DNA from: UBA5109 sp965662565
GTDB taxonomy: Bacteria > Pseudomonadota > Gammaproteobacteria > Pseudomonadales > Pseudohongiellaceae
Assembly (NCBI GenBank): GCA_965662565.1
Contig: CBFIHS010000028.1
Location: 1-25,771 of the forward strand
Direction: 5' to 3'
DNA: 25,771 nt
Each line of letters opens with the position of its first letter. Position 1 is the first letter of the stretch. Shown piece by piece: positions 7,930 through 15,216 of this stretch. The notes under the pieces are model-generated. The model worked only from the letters and a program-made list of their open reading frames with translations, was not told where the DNA came from and searched no databases. The position numbers and the translations under genes were made by a program.

Positions 7930-8739
7930 CTAGTAAGCGCCATTGCCTTTATCAGAATTCAGATCGTTTTCATCATCAAGGTAATTTTTAAGTATCGAAC
8001 TTGCAGAACTCGCTAAAGCTAAAGTATCAACACCAAGAGCAATAAATTGCGCACCAGCTTGATGGTATTTTGTAGCCATAGTTTTATTTGTAGCCAAAGT
8101 CCCTGCTGCTTTTCCAGCAGCACGAATTTTTGCGATCGCCTCACTCACCAAAGCAAGCACATCGGGATGAGCAGGATTACCAAGATGCCCCATTGAACCC
8201 GCAAGATCTGCTGGCCCTATAAAAACACCATCAATGCCATCGACTTGAAGAATTTCATCCAAATTTTCCATCGCTTTTACCGACTCGACCTGAATAAGTA
8301 AGCACAGTTCATCTGCTACGTCTTCAAAGTATCCGTTCACAATATTCCAGCGCGCTGCTCGTGCTAGAGCTGTGCCCACTCCACGAACACCCCTTGGAGG
8401 ATAATGCATTGTTTTGACTAAGCTTTGCGCCTGTTCAGCAGTTTCCACCATCGGTACTAATAAAGTTTGCGCGCCAATATCAAGCATTTGTTTTATTAAG
8501 GCTGTATTTCCCTCAACAATACGTACCACAGGATGTGTCGGTGTATTCTCAATAGCAGTTAGCTGCGATAACACACTGTTCAAATCATTTGGTGCATGTT
8601 CAGCATCAATAAGCAGCCAATCGTAACCACAGAGACCACAAATTTCTGCGGATAAAGGGTTAGCTAAACCAAGCCAAAAACCGTACTGATCTTGACCAGC
8701 ATTAATTGCTTTTTTAAATGTATTCTGTGGTGTTTTCAT
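7930..8739 (-). CDS. hpaI: 4-hydroxy-2-oxoheptanedioate aldolase
   Basis: Class II pyruvate aldolase of the HpcH/HpaI family. It performs the last pathway step, cleaving 4-hydroxy-2-oxoheptane-1,7-dioate to pyruvate and succinate semialdehyde. The 269-residue protein has the catalytic His48 (DAEHAPN), Arg73 (VVRIVEGN), Glu152 (IQVESV) and Asp178 (IGPADLAGSMG). Each is exactly three positions later than in the E. coli enzyme (His45, Arg70, Glu149, Asp175), so the active site is intact. Other family signatures are present, such as PPRGVRGVG. The C-terminal tail after LKNYLD is Asp/Asn-rich. It lies 76 bp upstream of hpaD and 56 bp downstream of hpaH. Confidence 0.95.
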   Translation of the reverse strand: MKTPQNTFKKAINAGQDQYGFWLGLANPLSAEICGLCGYDWLLIDAEHAPNDLNSVLSQLTAIENTPTHPVVRIVEGNTALIKQMLDIGAQTLLVPMVETAEQAQSLVKTMHYPPRGVRGVGTALARAARWNIVNGYFEDVADELCLLIQVESVKAMENLDEILQVDGIDGVFIGPADLAGSMGHLGNPAHPDVLALVSEAIAKIRAAGKAAGTLATNKTMATKYHQAGAQFIALGVDTLALASSASSILKNYLDDENDLNSDKGNGAY

Positions 8740-8795
8740 AAAAATTCTTCAAATTTATAATAAACGCTAGTGTCTTAAATTTACATAAAAAGTAG

Positions 8796-9605
8796 TTAAC
8801 TAAAATGACAATCGATTGTTCCCAACGGACCGAAATCTGTATGAATATGATCACCAGATTTCACGATAACAGGTGAAGTAAAAGACCCAGATAAAATAAC
8901 CTGACCCGGCTCAAGTGCTATTCCATGCGGAGCAAAACGTTTAGCAACCCATCGAATACCGTTGGCTGGGTGATCCAAAACCGCAGCGGCCAAACCAGTT
9001 TCCTCTACAACGTCATTTTTATAGAGAATAGCACCACTCCATCGAAGATCGATCTCTCTCGGATCGAAATGCTCATCCCCTGTGATGATGCCTGCATTTG
9101 CGGCATTATCAGCAATCGTATCCATAACTGTTCGAGTATAACCAGTCTTTGGGTCTACTCTATGACTTCGCGCCGCTATCAGTTCTAAAGCAGGGACTAC
9201 ATAATCCGTTGCATCTAGAATTTCATCTATACTCAAATCATCACCAAACAGCTTTTTTTTCAACACAAAAGCCAGCTCAACCTCTATTCGAGGATCAGTG
9301 AAATCCGCAGCGACTATTTCTGAATTATTACTGAATGCCATCGATTCCAGTAAAACACCAAAGTCAGGAGTTTCAATCTTCATTACCCGCTGCATGACTC
9401 TAGATGTCAGGCCAATTTTGTAGCCGATAACACTATCGCCACTCGAAATTTTTTGTTGCACCCAAGCAGACTGAACAGCATAAGCATCTTCCATATCCAT
9501 TTCAGGATAGCTTTGTGTTAAAGGTGCTATCTGCTCTTGGTTTTTTTCTGCGGCGAATAATTTATCCGCTGCATCCTGTATTTGCTGTTGGCTTAATGTC
9601 GGCAT
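8796..9605 (-). CDS. hpaH: 2-oxohept-4-ene-1,7-dioate hydratase
   Basis: Hydratase of the MhpD/HpaH family (FAH-like fold). It adds water to 2-oxohept-4-ene-1,7-dioate to form the substrate of HpaI. The protein is 269 residues, close to the E. coli enzyme. Visible family features are the N-terminal helical region with DAYAVQ, GYKIGLTS, FGVLLESM, the acidic metal-binding stretch DPRIEVELAFVL and LDHPANGIRWVAK. An AAGGA ribosome-binding site precedes the ATG. The adjacent order hpaF-hpaH-hpaI matches consecutive or near-consecutive steps of one pathway. It is expected to need Mg2+. Confidence 0.93.
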   Translation of the reverse strand: MPTLSQQQIQDAADKLFAAEKNQEQIAPLTQSYPEMDMEDAYAVQSAWVQQKISSGDSVIGYKIGLTSRVMQRVMKIETPDFGVLLESMAFSNNSEIVAADFTDPRIEVELAFVLKKKLFGDDLSIDEILDATDYVVPALELIAARSHRVDPKTGYTRTVMDTIADNAANAGIITGDEHFDPREIDLRWSGAILYKNDVVEETGLAAAVLDHPANGIRWVAKRFAPHGIALEPGQVILSGSFTSPVIVKSGDHIHTDFGPLGTIDCHFS

Positions 9606-9679
9606 GCGTTTTTCCTTATCGAGTTAAGTCTTTTCTTCTAATCAGTCTTTAATATTTAGTTTTATATTATTAAGGGCTT

Positions 9680-10078
9680 TTAGCCAACAAGATCATCTTT
9701 AATATAATCTTGAATATTGTTCTTGTTGTATTTAAGAACTGGCTCAAGCTCTTTCATTTCAAATGACATAGCAACGCCACGTTGATCAAAACAAGCCGCA
9801 AAATGATTTTCTAAAACCGAGAAAAACCCCTTAGCAGCAAGTTCTCTTTCCTCTATTGTTCTGCCTGCCCCTAATAGAACCGTTAGGTGAACAAACATGT
9901 GTTCAGCTTGTCCATCTGCCATTCTGTAATCATGGCAAGCATAAGCGCGACTACGAATACCTTTGTAAGGAAATAAACCTGTATCAACTGCGCTGCTGTG
10001 AAGTTTTTTAAACAAACTTTGTAATGCCAATGTTTCAGCTGAGATATTATCTGAGTATTCCAATACAAAGTGTGCCAT
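9680..10078 (-). CDS. hpaF: 5-carboxymethyl-2-hydroxymuconate delta-isomerase with Ala at the Pro1 position
   Basis: Tautomerase-superfamily isomerase that converts 5-carboxymethyl-2-hydroxymuconate to the 2-oxo-3-ene isomer before decarboxylation. The 132 residues match the E. coli HpaF pattern: HFVLEYSDNI, GLFPYKGIRSRAYA, MADGQAEHMFVHLT, GAGRTIEERELAAKGFF and SFEMKELEPVLKYNKNNI. The unusual point is residue 2: the codon is GCA (Ala), where characterised members have Pro, which becomes the N-terminal catalytic base after Met removal. The start is well supported by AGGAAG upstream. A single base (GCA versus CCA) separates the two. It starts 22 bp after hpaE, so the two are surely co-transcribed. 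Confidence 0.9.
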   Translation of the reverse strand: MAHFVLEYSDNISAETLALQSLFKKLHSSAVDTGLFPYKGIRSRAYACHDYRMADGQAEHMFVHLTVLLGAGRTIEERELAAKGFFSVLENHFAACFDQRGVAMSFEMKELEPVLKYNKNNIQDYIKDDLVG

Positions 10079-10100
10079 TGCAGATGCTTCCTAATATTTA

Positions 10101-11630
10101 TTAAATTTTGCCAAGTTTTGGAACATTATGAGTACCATGAGCCAAACAAACATTTTTGGTTTCCATATAAAACTCAAAACTGTAGTCACCACCGTCACGT
10201 CCGATACCACTCATTTTTATACCGCCGAATGGACTCGGTAAATTTCGATTGTTTTCCGAGTTAATCCATAACATCCCAGTTTCAATATTATGAGTCATAC
10301 GCATGGCTCGGTTGTAGTCGCTAGTCCATGCATAAGCAGTAAGCCCATATGGTGTATCATTAGCTATACGAACAGCTTCTTCTTCTGTATCAAAACTAAT
10401 TTCTGTGAGAACTGGCCCAAAGATTTCTTCTCGCGCAATGCGCATAGAGTTGTTTGCATTCGTAAACAAGGTAGGGTGCAAGTAATTTCCATCTGCACTG
10501 GCTGTTTCATTAGAATAGCGAGTTCCTCCAACAGCTATAGTAGCCCCCTCTTCTTTAGCCGAATCCATGAAGCCCATTACTTTTTCATAATGACTTGTAT
10601 GAATTAATGGCCCCACTTCTGTTTCAGGATCAAGTGGATGCCCCACCCTCAAACTCTTAACTCGAGCTTCTAGTGCTTTTAAAAAGCGCTCTCTGATCCC
10701 AGATTGCAGCAACAGACGACTGCTTGATGTACAGCGTTGACCATTAAGGCTATAAATCATAAACACGACTGCGTCCAAAGCGCGATCAAAATCGGCATCA
10801 TCAAAAACAATTACTGGATTTTTTCCACCTAACTCCAAATGCAAACGTTTAAGAGTAGCGGCACCTTGCCCCATAATATGAGAGCCGGTCTGAGTCTCTC
10901 CAACAAAAGCGATCGCTTTAATAGCCGGATGCTCTGTTAAACTTTTGCCGACACTTTCTCCAAAACCATTGACCATATTCCAAACACCATCGGGGATGCC
11001 CGCATCTTTACTGATCTCAGCTAAAATCTTGGCTGTTAAGGGGCTGAATTCGGCTGGTTTGTGGACAATTGTGCAACCTGCAGCCAGTGCTGGTGCTATT
11101 TTCCAGGTGGAGAGCATAAAAGGTGTGTTCCATGGAGTGATAACAGCAACTGGACCGATCGCTTTACGAATCGTGATATTGGTATGTTCAGGTTGGAATA
11201 AAGATTGTCCATTACTAGACTCAGGAGCCTTCTCGGCAAAGAAACGAAAATTAGCAGCGCCGCGCACAGCCGCTTGCTTCATAAATCGAATAGCCTGCCC
11301 ACAATCACTGCTCTCTACCAAGGCTATCTCTTCGGCTCTTTCAACCAAAAGATCAGCAAACCGCATTAACACTTTTTTTCTTTCAGCCGTAGGCGTATCG
11401 CGCCATGCGGGAAATGCCTTTTCTGCCGCAAGACAAGCTGCATCAACATCCTTAGAAGTCCCAGATACAATCTTCCCAAGACTCGTGTTATCAATAGGCG
11501 TGACATTATCAAAAGTCTCTACCCCCTCTGCAGAAGTCCATTCACCATCGATAAAGTGTGTTGTTGTAGTTTCTACAAAGCGTTTCAAGTAGCTTTGAGC
11601 AAGTTCTTGATTAGTTTTTAGATTAGACAT
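10101..11630 (-). CDS. hpaE: 5-carboxymethyl-2-hydroxymuconate semialdehyde dehydrogenase
   Basis: NAD-dependent aldehyde dehydrogenase of 509 residues. It oxidises the ring-opening product of HpaD to 5-carboxymethyl-2-hydroxymuconate. The full ALDH architecture is present: Asn168 in TPWNTP, the cofactor-binding FVGETQTGS, catalytic Glu266 in LELGGKNP and nucleophile Cys300 in GQRCTSSSRLL, followed by EEIFGPVL and the C-terminal SPFGGIKMSGIGRDGG. GGAG lies 8 nt before the ATG. It is the first gene of the minus-strand operon, directly behind the operator-rich divergent promoter shared with the FAH gene and hpaR. Assignment to the homoprotocatechuate pathway rests on both the sequence and the neighbours. 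Confidence 0.95.
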   Translation of the reverse strand: MSNLKTNQELAQSYLKRFVETTTTHFIDGEWTSAEGVETFDNVTPIDNTSLGKIVSGTSKDVDAACLAAEKAFPAWRDTPTAERKKVLMRFADLLVERAEEIALVESSDCGQAIRFMKQAAVRGAANFRFFAEKAPESSNGQSLFQPEHTNITIRKAIGPVAVITPWNTPFMLSTWKIAPALAAGCTIVHKPAEFSPLTAKILAEISKDAGIPDGVWNMVNGFGESVGKSLTEHPAIKAIAFVGETQTGSHIMGQGAATLKRLHLELGGKNPVIVFDDADFDRALDAVVFMIYSLNGQRCTSSSRLLLQSGIRERFLKALEARVKSLRVGHPLDPETEVGPLIHTSHYEKVMGFMDSAKEEGATIAVGGTRYSNETASADGNYLHPTLFTNANNSMRIAREEIFGPVLTEISFDTEEEAVRIANDTPYGLTAYAWTSDYNRAMRMTHNIETGMLWINSENNRNLPSPFGGIKMSGIGRDGGDYSFEFYMETKNVCLAHGTHNVPKLGKI

Positions 11631-11656
11631 TGTTATTCTCCAGACAATTGAGAATA

Positions 11657-11685
11657 AAGATAACGTGTTAAGTTTTTATAGTCAA
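11657..11685 (-). promoter_or_regulatory. Predicted promoter of the hpaE-F-H-I-D operon
   Basis: On the minus strand TTGACT (11685-11680) is followed after exactly 17 bp by TATCTT (11662-11657), a good sigma-70 pair. It lies about 27 bp upstream of the hpaE start codon. One copy of the TTAAC-N2-GTTAA box (11660-11671) overlaps the -10 element and spacer, the classic position for repression. Confidence 0.6.
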
Positions 11686-11755
11686 TAAAAACCCGTTAAT
11701 ACCAATTATTGCCAAAATTAACTAGATAAAATGGGTTTACAACTTAACCTGTTAA
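11660..11755. promoter_or_regulatory. Array of TTAAC-N2-GTTAA boxes, candidate HpaR operators
   Basis: Three palindromic 12-bp boxes occur in the divergent promoter region: ATAAC-GT-GTTAA (11660-11671), AAAAC-CC-GTTAA (11688-11699) and TTAAC-CT-GTTAA (11744-11755, a perfect pair of half-sites). A fourth, weaker copy TTAAC-TA-GATAA is at 11718-11729. Centres are about 28, 30 and 26 bp apart. The adjacent regulator gene is a MarR-family HpaR, a repressor in known systems. MarR proteins bind palindromes of this kind as dimers. Confidence 0.6.
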
Positions 11756-11762
11756 CTATATT
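11736..11762 (+). promoter_or_regulatory. Possible promoter of the FAH-hpaR operon
   Basis: TTTACA (11736-11741) and TATATT (11757-11762) are good elements but the 15-bp spacing is short. An alternative is TTGTTC (11764-11769) with TACAAT (11788-11793) at 18 bp. In the first reading the best operator copy (11744-11755) sits exactly between -35 and -10, which would make hpaR autoregulated. Confidence 0.35.
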
Positions 11763-11808
11763 CTTGTTCAACTGTAAATACATAAAATACAATAATAGGG
11801 ATTAAAAT

Positions 11809-12669
11809 ATGCGTTTTAGCAGCTATCAACACAATGGAAAAACCAGCTGGGGTGCGGTTATCAGCGGGCAAAGCGGTGACACAATTGCCGACCTATCTCA
11901 TCTCGCTCCAAGTCTAAAAAGTGCTATTGAAGAAGGCATCTTAAATTCGATAGATGAAAACCAGGCTTCTAAGCTATCCTTAAGCGACGTAACGCTACTT
12001 CCGCCCATTACCGCTCCAGAAAAAATATTTTGTATTGGGGTGAACTATGCTAACAGAAACGCTGAGTATAAAGATGGCTCTGAGGCGCCCAAAAATCCTA
12101 GCGTATTTATCCGTTTTCCGGATTCTTTTACCGGACATCAACAACCCTTAATTCGTCCGCCTGAGTCAGACCAGCTGGACTATGAAGGCGAGATTGTAAT
12201 TATTATTGGTAAAAGTGGCCGACGTATAAAACGTGAGAACGCCTATGAGCATATTGCCGGGCTTACTATTATGAATGAAGGCACACTGAGGGACTGGGTT
12301 CGTCACGCCAAATTCAATGTCACGCAAGGCAAAAACTTCACCCATTCCGGTTCCCAAGGGCCTTGGATGGTTACAGCCGATCAATTCACTGCTGCTGATT
12401 ATGAAAACATGCGAGTCACAACTCGGGTTAATGGAGAAGTTCGACAAAACGATACCACAGCAAGCATGATGTTCCCTCTAGCCTTCATTATCGAATACCT
12501 TTCAACTTTTACTGAGCTAAAACCTGGGGATGTCATTGCAACCGGCACACCAAATGGCGCTGGTGCCAGATTTGACCCTCCAATCTTTTTAAAACCTGGT
12601 GATGAAGTGGAAGTGGAAGTGGAAGGTATAGGCATTCTGCATAACGGCATTGCGGATGAGGTTTTGTAA
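11809..12669 (+). CDS. FAH-family hydrolase/decarboxylase, HpaG-type
   Basis: This 286-residue member of the fumarylacetoacetate hydrolase family is the best candidate for decarboxylation and/or isomerisation between HpaF and HpaH. The N-terminal cap-like part (1-65) is followed by the catalytic fold from KIFCIGVNYANRNAEY. The metal site reads LDYEGEIVIIIG, then NEGTLRDW, where the third ligand is Glu rather than the Asp common in the family. GPWMVTADQF and GDVIATGTPNGAG are typical. E. coli HpaG is a fusion of two such domains, and many bacteria have two genes. Here there is only one single-domain gene. AGGG lies upstream of the ATG. Its stop codon is directly followed by the hpaR start with no gap, so the two are translationally coupled and divergent from hpaE. 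Confidence 0.85.
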   Translation: MRFSSYQHNGKTSWGAVISGQSGDTIADLSHLAPSLKSAIEEGILNSIDENQASKLSLSDVTLLPPITAPEKIFCIGVNYANRNAEYKDGSEAPKNPSVFIRFPDSFTGHQQPLIRPPESDQLDYEGEIVIIIGKSGRRIKRENAYEHIAGLTIMNEGTLRDWVRHAKFNVTQGKNFTHSGSQGPWMVTADQFTAADYENMRVTTRVNGEVRQNDTTASMMFPLAFIIEYLSTFTELKPGDVIATGTPNGAGARFDPPIFLKPGDEVEVEVEGIGILHNGIADEVL

Positions 12670-13122
12670 ATGCCAATAAGAGAGTTCAGCCGTTCTCTGC
12701 CAATGTCCTTGTTGCGCGCAAGAGAAGCCGTAATGAAAAATTTCATCCCTCACCTCCGTGAGCACGGCTTATCAACGCAACAATGGCGAGTTCTAAGAGC
12801 GCTTTATGATGCTAAGGAATCCGGTAATGAAGAAGTAGAAATGAGTAGCTTATCGGAACAGTGTTACCTGCTCATGCCTAGCCTGTCTAGGATTATTCAG
12901 AACCTTGAAAAGCGAGCCTTACTGCAACGTCGCACTTCAGAAACTGATCTGCGCCGCTCAATGATTAGTTTGACTTCCGCAGGCTCTGATCTTGTCACAA
13001 TCATGGCACCGCAGTCTGAAGCTCGCTATGCTCAAATCACAGAAGCATTTGGTTATGGAAAATTAGAACTACTTTACGAATTATTGGAAGAATTAACGAC
13101 TAAATTAGATACTAACAAGTAA
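12670..13122 (+). CDS. hpaR: MarR-family regulator of homoprotocatechuate degradation
   Basis: This 150-residue MarR-family winged-helix regulator resembles E. coli HpaR: SLLRAREAVMKNFIPHLREHGLSTQQWRVLRAL corresponds to the dimerisation helix and first DNA-binding helices, LLMPSLSRIIQNLEKRALLQRR to the recognition helix, and TDLRRSMISLTSAG to the wing. HpaR of E. coli represses the meta-cleavage operon and is relieved by hydroxyphenylacetates. Here it lies in a two-gene operon with the FAH gene, on the far side of the operator-bearing divergent promoter, which supports the same role. No terminator was recognised in the 78 bp before the GH3 gene. Confidence 0.92.
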   Translation: MPIREFSRSLPMSLLRAREAVMKNFIPHLREHGLSTQQWRVLRALYDAKESGNEEVEMSSLSEQCYLLMPSLSRIIQNLEKRALLQRRTSETDLRRSMISLTSAGSDLVTIMAPQSEARYAQITEAFGYGKLELLYELLEELTTKLDTNK

Positions 13123-13200
13123 GTAATTTCCAGAAGAAAACTTGGTGTTAAAGAAAAACATATTTGTTATAGAATCGATTCAACTAAGGCAAGTTAGCCC

Positions 13201-15216
13201 ATGAAAAACAGTTATTTTTTACCTTCTCTTCCTGAATTAAACCTTAAACACTTTATACAAGCTGCTCTCGTAATTAGCTGCCTCAGTACACTGAGCTTTT
13301 CAGTTTTTGGACAACAAGTAGAACTCCGAACAGAGAGCCTCGATTTACTGCAAATGGAAGGCTACTTTTTCAAAGATCATAATAAAAATGGAAATTTAGA
13401 CCCTTATGAAGATTGGCGTCTAAGCCCAAGAGCTCGAGCGAATAATTTAGTCAGCATGATGACTATAGAAGAAAAAGCCGGGGCAATGCTTCACAGTTCT
13501 ATCCCCTTGAACGGGCCCTCTCCTATTAATGGTAACGAGTACAATTTAGCGAGAACCGGCGAATTAATTCATAGTCGTAACATCAACCACATGATTACAC
13601 GTTTGAATATACGACCGGACCTACTGGCTATAGCCAATAATCAACTACAAGTGCTTGCTGAATATTCTCGTTTAGGAATCCCTCTTACCATAAGCACTGA
13701 TCCACGCCACCATTTTCAAACCACCTATGGCGCCTCTATCACTTCTAATGGATTTTCAGTATGGCCAGAATCGCTTGGTTTAGCCGCCCTAAGAGACCCT
13801 GATTTAGTTAGAGAGTTTGGCGATATTGCGCGCCAAGAATATCGTGCAGTTGGCATTCATATGGGCCTATCTCCACAGGCAGACCTAAGCACCGAACCAA
13901 GATGGTCTCGAGCAAATGGAACTTTTGGTGAAGACGCGAACTTGGCGAAAAACTTAGTTCAAGCCTACGTTGAAGGCTTCCAAAATGGAGACAATGGCAT
14001 CAACGAAGAAAGTGTTTCACTCGTCGTAAAACACTGGACGGGCTATGGTGCTGCGGAAAATGGATATGACAGCCACAACTACTATGGCCGCTACGCTACT
14101 TTCCCTGGCAATAACTTCGATTATCATGTGATCCCTTTTCAAGGTGCCTTTAATGCGAACGTCGCTGGCGTGATGCCAACCTACTCAATTCTCAAGGATT
14201 TAACCATTCAAGGAACGGAAATCGAACAAGTCGCCACGGGTTTTAATCGTTTTTTACTGAGCGATCTGCTCAGAGATCAATACGGTTTTAAAGGCGTTAT
14301 TCTCTCTGATTGGGGTATTACAAGCGACTGCCCAGAAGCCTGCATAAAAGGCAAAGACGCTTCTGGAATTCAAAGCTTTCAGACTTTCTCAACCGCTTGG
14401 GGTGTAATTGACTTAAGTATGGCTGAGCGCTTTGCCAAAGGTATAGAAGCAGGCATCGATCAGTTTGGTGGAGTCAATAATACCGATGTACTGGCTAGTG
14501 TAATTTCAGAGGGAAGCGTCTCGATGGATCGTATCAATGCTTCGGTAACAAACATAATGGAGCAAAAGTTTACACTGGGCTTGTTTGAAAAACCTTTAGT
14601 AAATAGTGAAACAGCGGCCATCGTAGTAGGTAATCCAACTTTCATCGAAAAAGCGCTTGCAACCCAGGCCCATTCTTTAGTCTTACTTGAAAACAAGAAT
14701 AATTTATTACCTTTAGAAAACACCCAGGTCGCGCTTTACCTTTACGGTATTGATTCAAACATCGCCCGTACTTATGGTTTCAAAATTGTCGACTCGCCAG
14801 AACAAGCAGACTTAGCCATCATAAGGGCTAATGCTCCATATGAAGTTCTTCATCCTGACTATGTCTTTGGACGTATGCAGCATGAAGGTGACTTATCTTT
14901 CAAAGAAGACAACCCTGAATACGAGGCAATCAGAACCGCAAGTTCTTTGGTTCCTACTATTGTGGCTGTGTATCTTGATCGCCCTGCAATCCTGACAAAT
15001 GTCTCTGATAAAGCTGAAGCGGTACTAGCTAATTTTGGGGTAAGTGATGCTGCCCTAATGGAAGTGATAGTTGGAAACTCTTCTCCTCAAGGCCAACTCC
15101 CTTTCGAGCTTCCAGCCACAATGCAAAGCGTTTTCGAACAAAACCCCGATGTGGCTTTTGACAGCGCTGATGAATTATATCCTTTTGGTTTTGGGCTTAA
15201 ATACCGTAATCAATAA
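13201..15216 (+). CDS. Secreted glycoside hydrolase family 3 protein (beta-glucosidase-like)
   Basis: This 671-residue GH3 exo-glycosidase has a hydrophobic signal segment at about 17-38. Next is an EF-hand-like loop, DHNKNGNLDPYEDW (59-72), frequent in this GH3 subgroup and probably binding Ca2+. The (beta/alpha)8 domain carries TEPRWSRANGTFGED, K277-H278 in VKHWTGYG and the nucleophile Asp370 in VILSDWG. The C-terminal alpha/beta sandwich (about 490-671) starts at HSLVLLENKNNLLPLE. It is most likely a beta-glucosidase or exo-glucanase releasing glucose, consistent with the glucokinase and sugar porter next to it. Its last 20 bp overlap the 3' end of the convergent glucokinase gene. A perfect 10-bp palindrome GAATCGATTC lies 19 bp upstream of the start codon. 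Confidence 0.92.
   Translation: MKNSYFLPSLPELNLKHFIQAALVISCLSTLSFSVFGQQVELRTESLDLLQMEGYFFKDHNKNGNLDPYEDWRLSPRARANNLVSMMTIEEKAGAMLHSSIPLNGPSPINGNEYNLARTGELIHSRNINHMITRLNIRPDLLAIANNQLQVLAEYSRLGIPLTISTDPRHHFQTTYGASITSNGFSVWPESLGLAALRDPDLVREFGDIARQEYRAVGIHMGLSPQADLSTEPRWSRANGTFGEDANLAKNLVQAYVEGFQNGDNGINEESVSLVVKHWTGYGAAENGYDSHNYYGRYATFPGNNFDYHVIPFQGAFNANVAGVMPTYSILKDLTIQGTEIEQVATGFNRFLLSDLLRDQYGFKGVILSDWGITSDCPEACIKGKDASGIQSFQTFSTAWGVIDLSMAERFAKGIEAGIDQFGGVNNTDVLASVISEGSVSMDRINASVTNIMEQKFTLGLFEKPLVNSETAAIVVGNPTFIEKALATQAHSLVLLENKNNLLPLENTQVALYLYGIDSNIARTYGFKIVDSPEQADLAIIRANAPYEVLHPDYVFGRMQHEGDLSFKEDNPEYEAIRTASSLVPTIVAVYLDRPAILTNVSDKAEAVLANFGVSDAALMEVIVGNSSPQGQLPFELPATMQSVFEQNPDVAFDSADELYPFGFGLKYRNQ

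Noticed and set aside
7912..7936. TTAAC-rich sequence near the hpaI stop resembling the HpaR box
   Set aside because: TTAAC-TA-GTAAG has one poor half-site, overlaps the hpaI stop codon and has no promoter beside it.
10945..11592. 215-codon open frame on the plus strand
   Set aside because: Lies fully antisense to hpaE, whose catalytic motifs are intact. The translation has no family features and is the usual shadow of a conserved gene.
12399..12746. 115-codon minus-strand frame
   Set aside because: Antisense to the FAH gene and the start of hpaR. No independent coding evidence.
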